Source: Treponema sp. (lineage in GTDB: Bacteria > Spirochaetota > Spirochaetia > Treponematales > Rectinemataceae). From it: a stretch of DNA of 6,787 nucleotides. The notes below the pieces were generated by a model, which saw nothing but the letters and a program-made list of their open reading frames with translations, did not search any database and was not told the origin of the DNA. The stretch lies in contig JAAYWE010000265.1 of the NCBI GenBank assembly GCA_012516755.1, positions 1-6,787 of the forward strand. Direction: 5' to 3'. The position numbers and the translations under genes are program-made. Below, piece after piece: positions 5,865 to 6,787 of the stretch (within the stretch, counting starts at the first letter, position 1; each line of letters begins with the position of its first letter).

Positions 5865-6170
5865 ATGCCTGAATTTTCAACAGCATTTTCGGTTCAAAAG
5901 AGCGATCGGAAGCTAACACATCAAGAGCTCGTACGCGCTATCCGATTTATGATAGCCGCAGAGTATGAAGCTATTCAACTCTATATGCAGCTTGCCGAAT
6001 CGATCGACAATGATTTGGCTATCGAAGTATTAGAAGATATTGCCAATGAAGAACGGGTGCATGCAGGTGAATTCTTGCGCCTATTGCACGAGATCGCTCC
6101 CGATGAATCCAAATTCTATAAAGAGGGGGCCGAAGAAGTGGAAGAGGAGATAAAAAAAGCCCCGAAGTAG
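5865..6170 (+). CDS. Two-helix ferritin-like protein (EncFtn/half-ferritin type)
   Basis: This 101-residue ferritin-like protein has only two long helices, half of a normal ferritin bundle. Family knowledge: encapsulated ferritins (EncFtn) and the ferritin-like domain fused to the Pyrococcus encapsulin have this form. They build the diiron ferroxidase site at a dimer interface and oxidise Fe(II) for storage. Seen: helix 1 with AAEYEAIQLY (31-40), where Glu33 and Tyr40 match the EncFtn Glu32 and Tyr39 positions, and helix 2 with NEERVHAGEF (61-70), whose Glu63-xx-His66 matches Glu62/His65. Alignment is by eye from memory. The tail EEVEEEIKKAPK is acidic then basic and lacks the short hydrophobic C-terminal targeting peptide usual for encapsulin cargo. 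The upstream ATG at 5847 is rejected because AGGAGG lies inside that extension. It follows the MATE gene by 87 bp and converges on the ABC ATPase gene. No encapsulin gene is in the window. Confidence 0.85.
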   Translation: MPEFSTAFSVQKSDRKLTHQELVRAIRFMIAAEYEAIQLYMQLAESIDNDLAIEVLEDIANEERVHAGEFLRLLHEIAPDESKFYKEGAEEVEEEIKKAPK

Positions 6171-6236
6171 TACACATGACTTTTAAGGCCCAGCCCAATT
6201 CTCGAAAGGCCATGCATTTTAATGTTAGGGCTTTCT
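6156..6236. terminator. Possible bidirectional terminator between convergent genes
   Basis: AAAGCCC (6156-6162) and GGGCTTT (6228-6234) are exact complements about 65 nt apart. On the minus strand the closing arm runs into a seven-T tract, and on the plus strand into TTTCTT. A shorter alternative for the plus strand pairs AGCCC (6192-6196) with GGGCT (6228-6232). The long loop makes this weak. The first arm lies inside the end of the ferritin-like gene. Confidence 0.25.
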
Positions 6237-6238
6237 TA

Positions 6239-6273
6239 ATCCTGTTCATCCCGTTCAATCCCGTCATCATGTC
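6239..6273. repeat. Degenerate tandem repeat of ATCCYGTYC units
   Basis: Four successive units read ATCCTGTTC, ATCCCGTTC, AATCCCGTC and ATCATGTC, a 8-9-bp period lying in the gap between the two convergent genes just after the ABC ATPase stop. It resembles ATCCTGT-type intergenic repeats I recall from unrelated bacterial genomes. Its function is unknown. Confidence 0.55.
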
Positions 6274-6281
6274 AAGAATTA

Positions 6282-6787
6282 TTATAGAATATGCTCCAAA
6301 AACCTGCGTGTGCGCTCTTCTCGCGGAGAGGTGAAAAATGTGTCCGGTGGCGCTTCTTCAACAATTTGACCGGCATCCATAAAGATTATGCGGTTAGCGG
6401 CAGCCCTTGCAAAGCCCATCTCATGCGAAACCACGAGCATAGTCATGCCTTCATGAGCGAGATCGGTCATTACATCGAGCACTTCTTTTATCATTTCTGG
6501 ATCGAGAGCGCTGGTTGGTTCATCGAAGAGCATGACTTTTGGGTTCATGGCGAGTGCTCGGGCAATTGCAACGCGTTGCTGTTGTCCTCCAGATAGCTGC
6601 TCAGGCCAGGCTTTTTCTTTATCCAGAAGCCCTACTTTTTCCAGCAGAGCTCTTGCCATATCGACAGCTTCTTCTTTGCTCTTCTTGAGCACGTTGATCG
6701 GCGCAAGGGTGATGTTGTCGAGCACGGTTAGATGGGGGAAGAGGTTGAAGCTCTGAAATACCATGCCGACCTTTTCGCGTATGCGAC
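6282..6787 (-). CDS. Polar amino-acid ABC transporter ATP-binding protein (GlnQ/HisP type), partial
   Basis: This is the C-terminal 167 residues of a cytoplasmic ATPase that powers an amino-acid importer, working as a dimer on the inner face of the membrane with a permease and a periplasmic or lipoprotein binding protein. The frame enters at the window edge as RIREKVGMVFQSFNLFPHLT, so the Met at 6764 is internal. Around 70-80 N-terminal residues with Walker A lie outside. Seen in order: the Q-loop (GMVFQSFNLF), the signature LSGGQQQRVAIARAL, Walker B VMLFDEPTSALDP with the D-loop, the H-loop VVSHEM, and the C-terminal end RTRRFLEHIL typical of GlnQ/HisP proteins. All visible ATPase motifs are intact. 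The stop TAA is at 6282-6284. No partner permease is in the window. The specific amino acid cannot be inferred. Confidence 0.93.
   Translation of the reverse strand, partial: RIREKVGMVFQSFNLFPHLTVLDNITLAPINVLKKSKEEAVDMARALLEKVGLLDKEKAWPEQLSGGQQQRVAIARALAMNPKVMLFDEPTSALDPEMIKEVLDVMTDLAHEGMTMLVVSHEMGFARAAANRIIFMDAGQIVEEAPPDTFFTSPREERTRRFLEHIL

Overview
The window holds seven protein-coding genes, two of them cut by the window edges, and no RNA genes, insertion sequences or CRISPR array that I can see. It looks like a bacterial chromosome of medium GC, with ATG starts preceded by clear GGAGG-type ribosome binding sites. The ferritin-like protein, the TldD/TldE pair and the coding style would fit an anaerobic or microaerophilic bacterium. 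A spirochaete is one possibility, but that is a guess and nothing here fixes the taxon.

Layout. Positions 1-4019 form one minus-strand block, probably a single operon, read in the order DinB-like protein (4019 to 3495), GNAT acetyltransferase (3485 to 2919), TldD metalloprotease subunit (2884 to 1379) and a TldE/PmbA-type partner subunit (1379 down past position 1). Gaps are 9 bp, 34 bp and a 1-bp TGATG stop/start overlap. The TldE-like frame is open from 1379 to the window edge. It carries two low-complexity insertions, one of them built of 36-bp and 12-bp tandem repeats.

An AT-rich intergenic region of about 320 bp (4020-4343) separates this block from a divergent plus-strand MATE-family efflux transporter (4344-5777). 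The region holds a perfect 16-bp palindrome, a 12-bp-period tandem repeat and a good sigma-70-like promoter facing the transporter. The transporter gene is clearly more AT-rich than tldD and tldE, so it may have been acquired. Downstream, also on plus, is a 101-residue two-helix 'half-ferritin' (5865-6170) with the E, ExxH diiron residues of the encapsulated-ferritin group but no encapsulin gene visible beside it. It converges on a minus-strand polar amino-acid ABC transporter ATPase (6787 to 6282), whose N-terminus with the Walker A motif lies outside the window.

How the genes work together. TldD and TldE form a heteromeric peptidase that trims or degrades peptides, so their translational coupling fits a shared complex. 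The GNAT and DinB-like proteins lie upstream in the same apparent transcript, but their link to TldDE is only positional. The transporter, ferritin-like protein and ABC ATPase look like separate transcription units. The points most worth checking are the repeat-built insertion in the TldE-like subunit, the DinB-like protein that has lost the HxxxH metal ligands, and the stand-alone half-ferritin. I found no convincing new multi-gene system.
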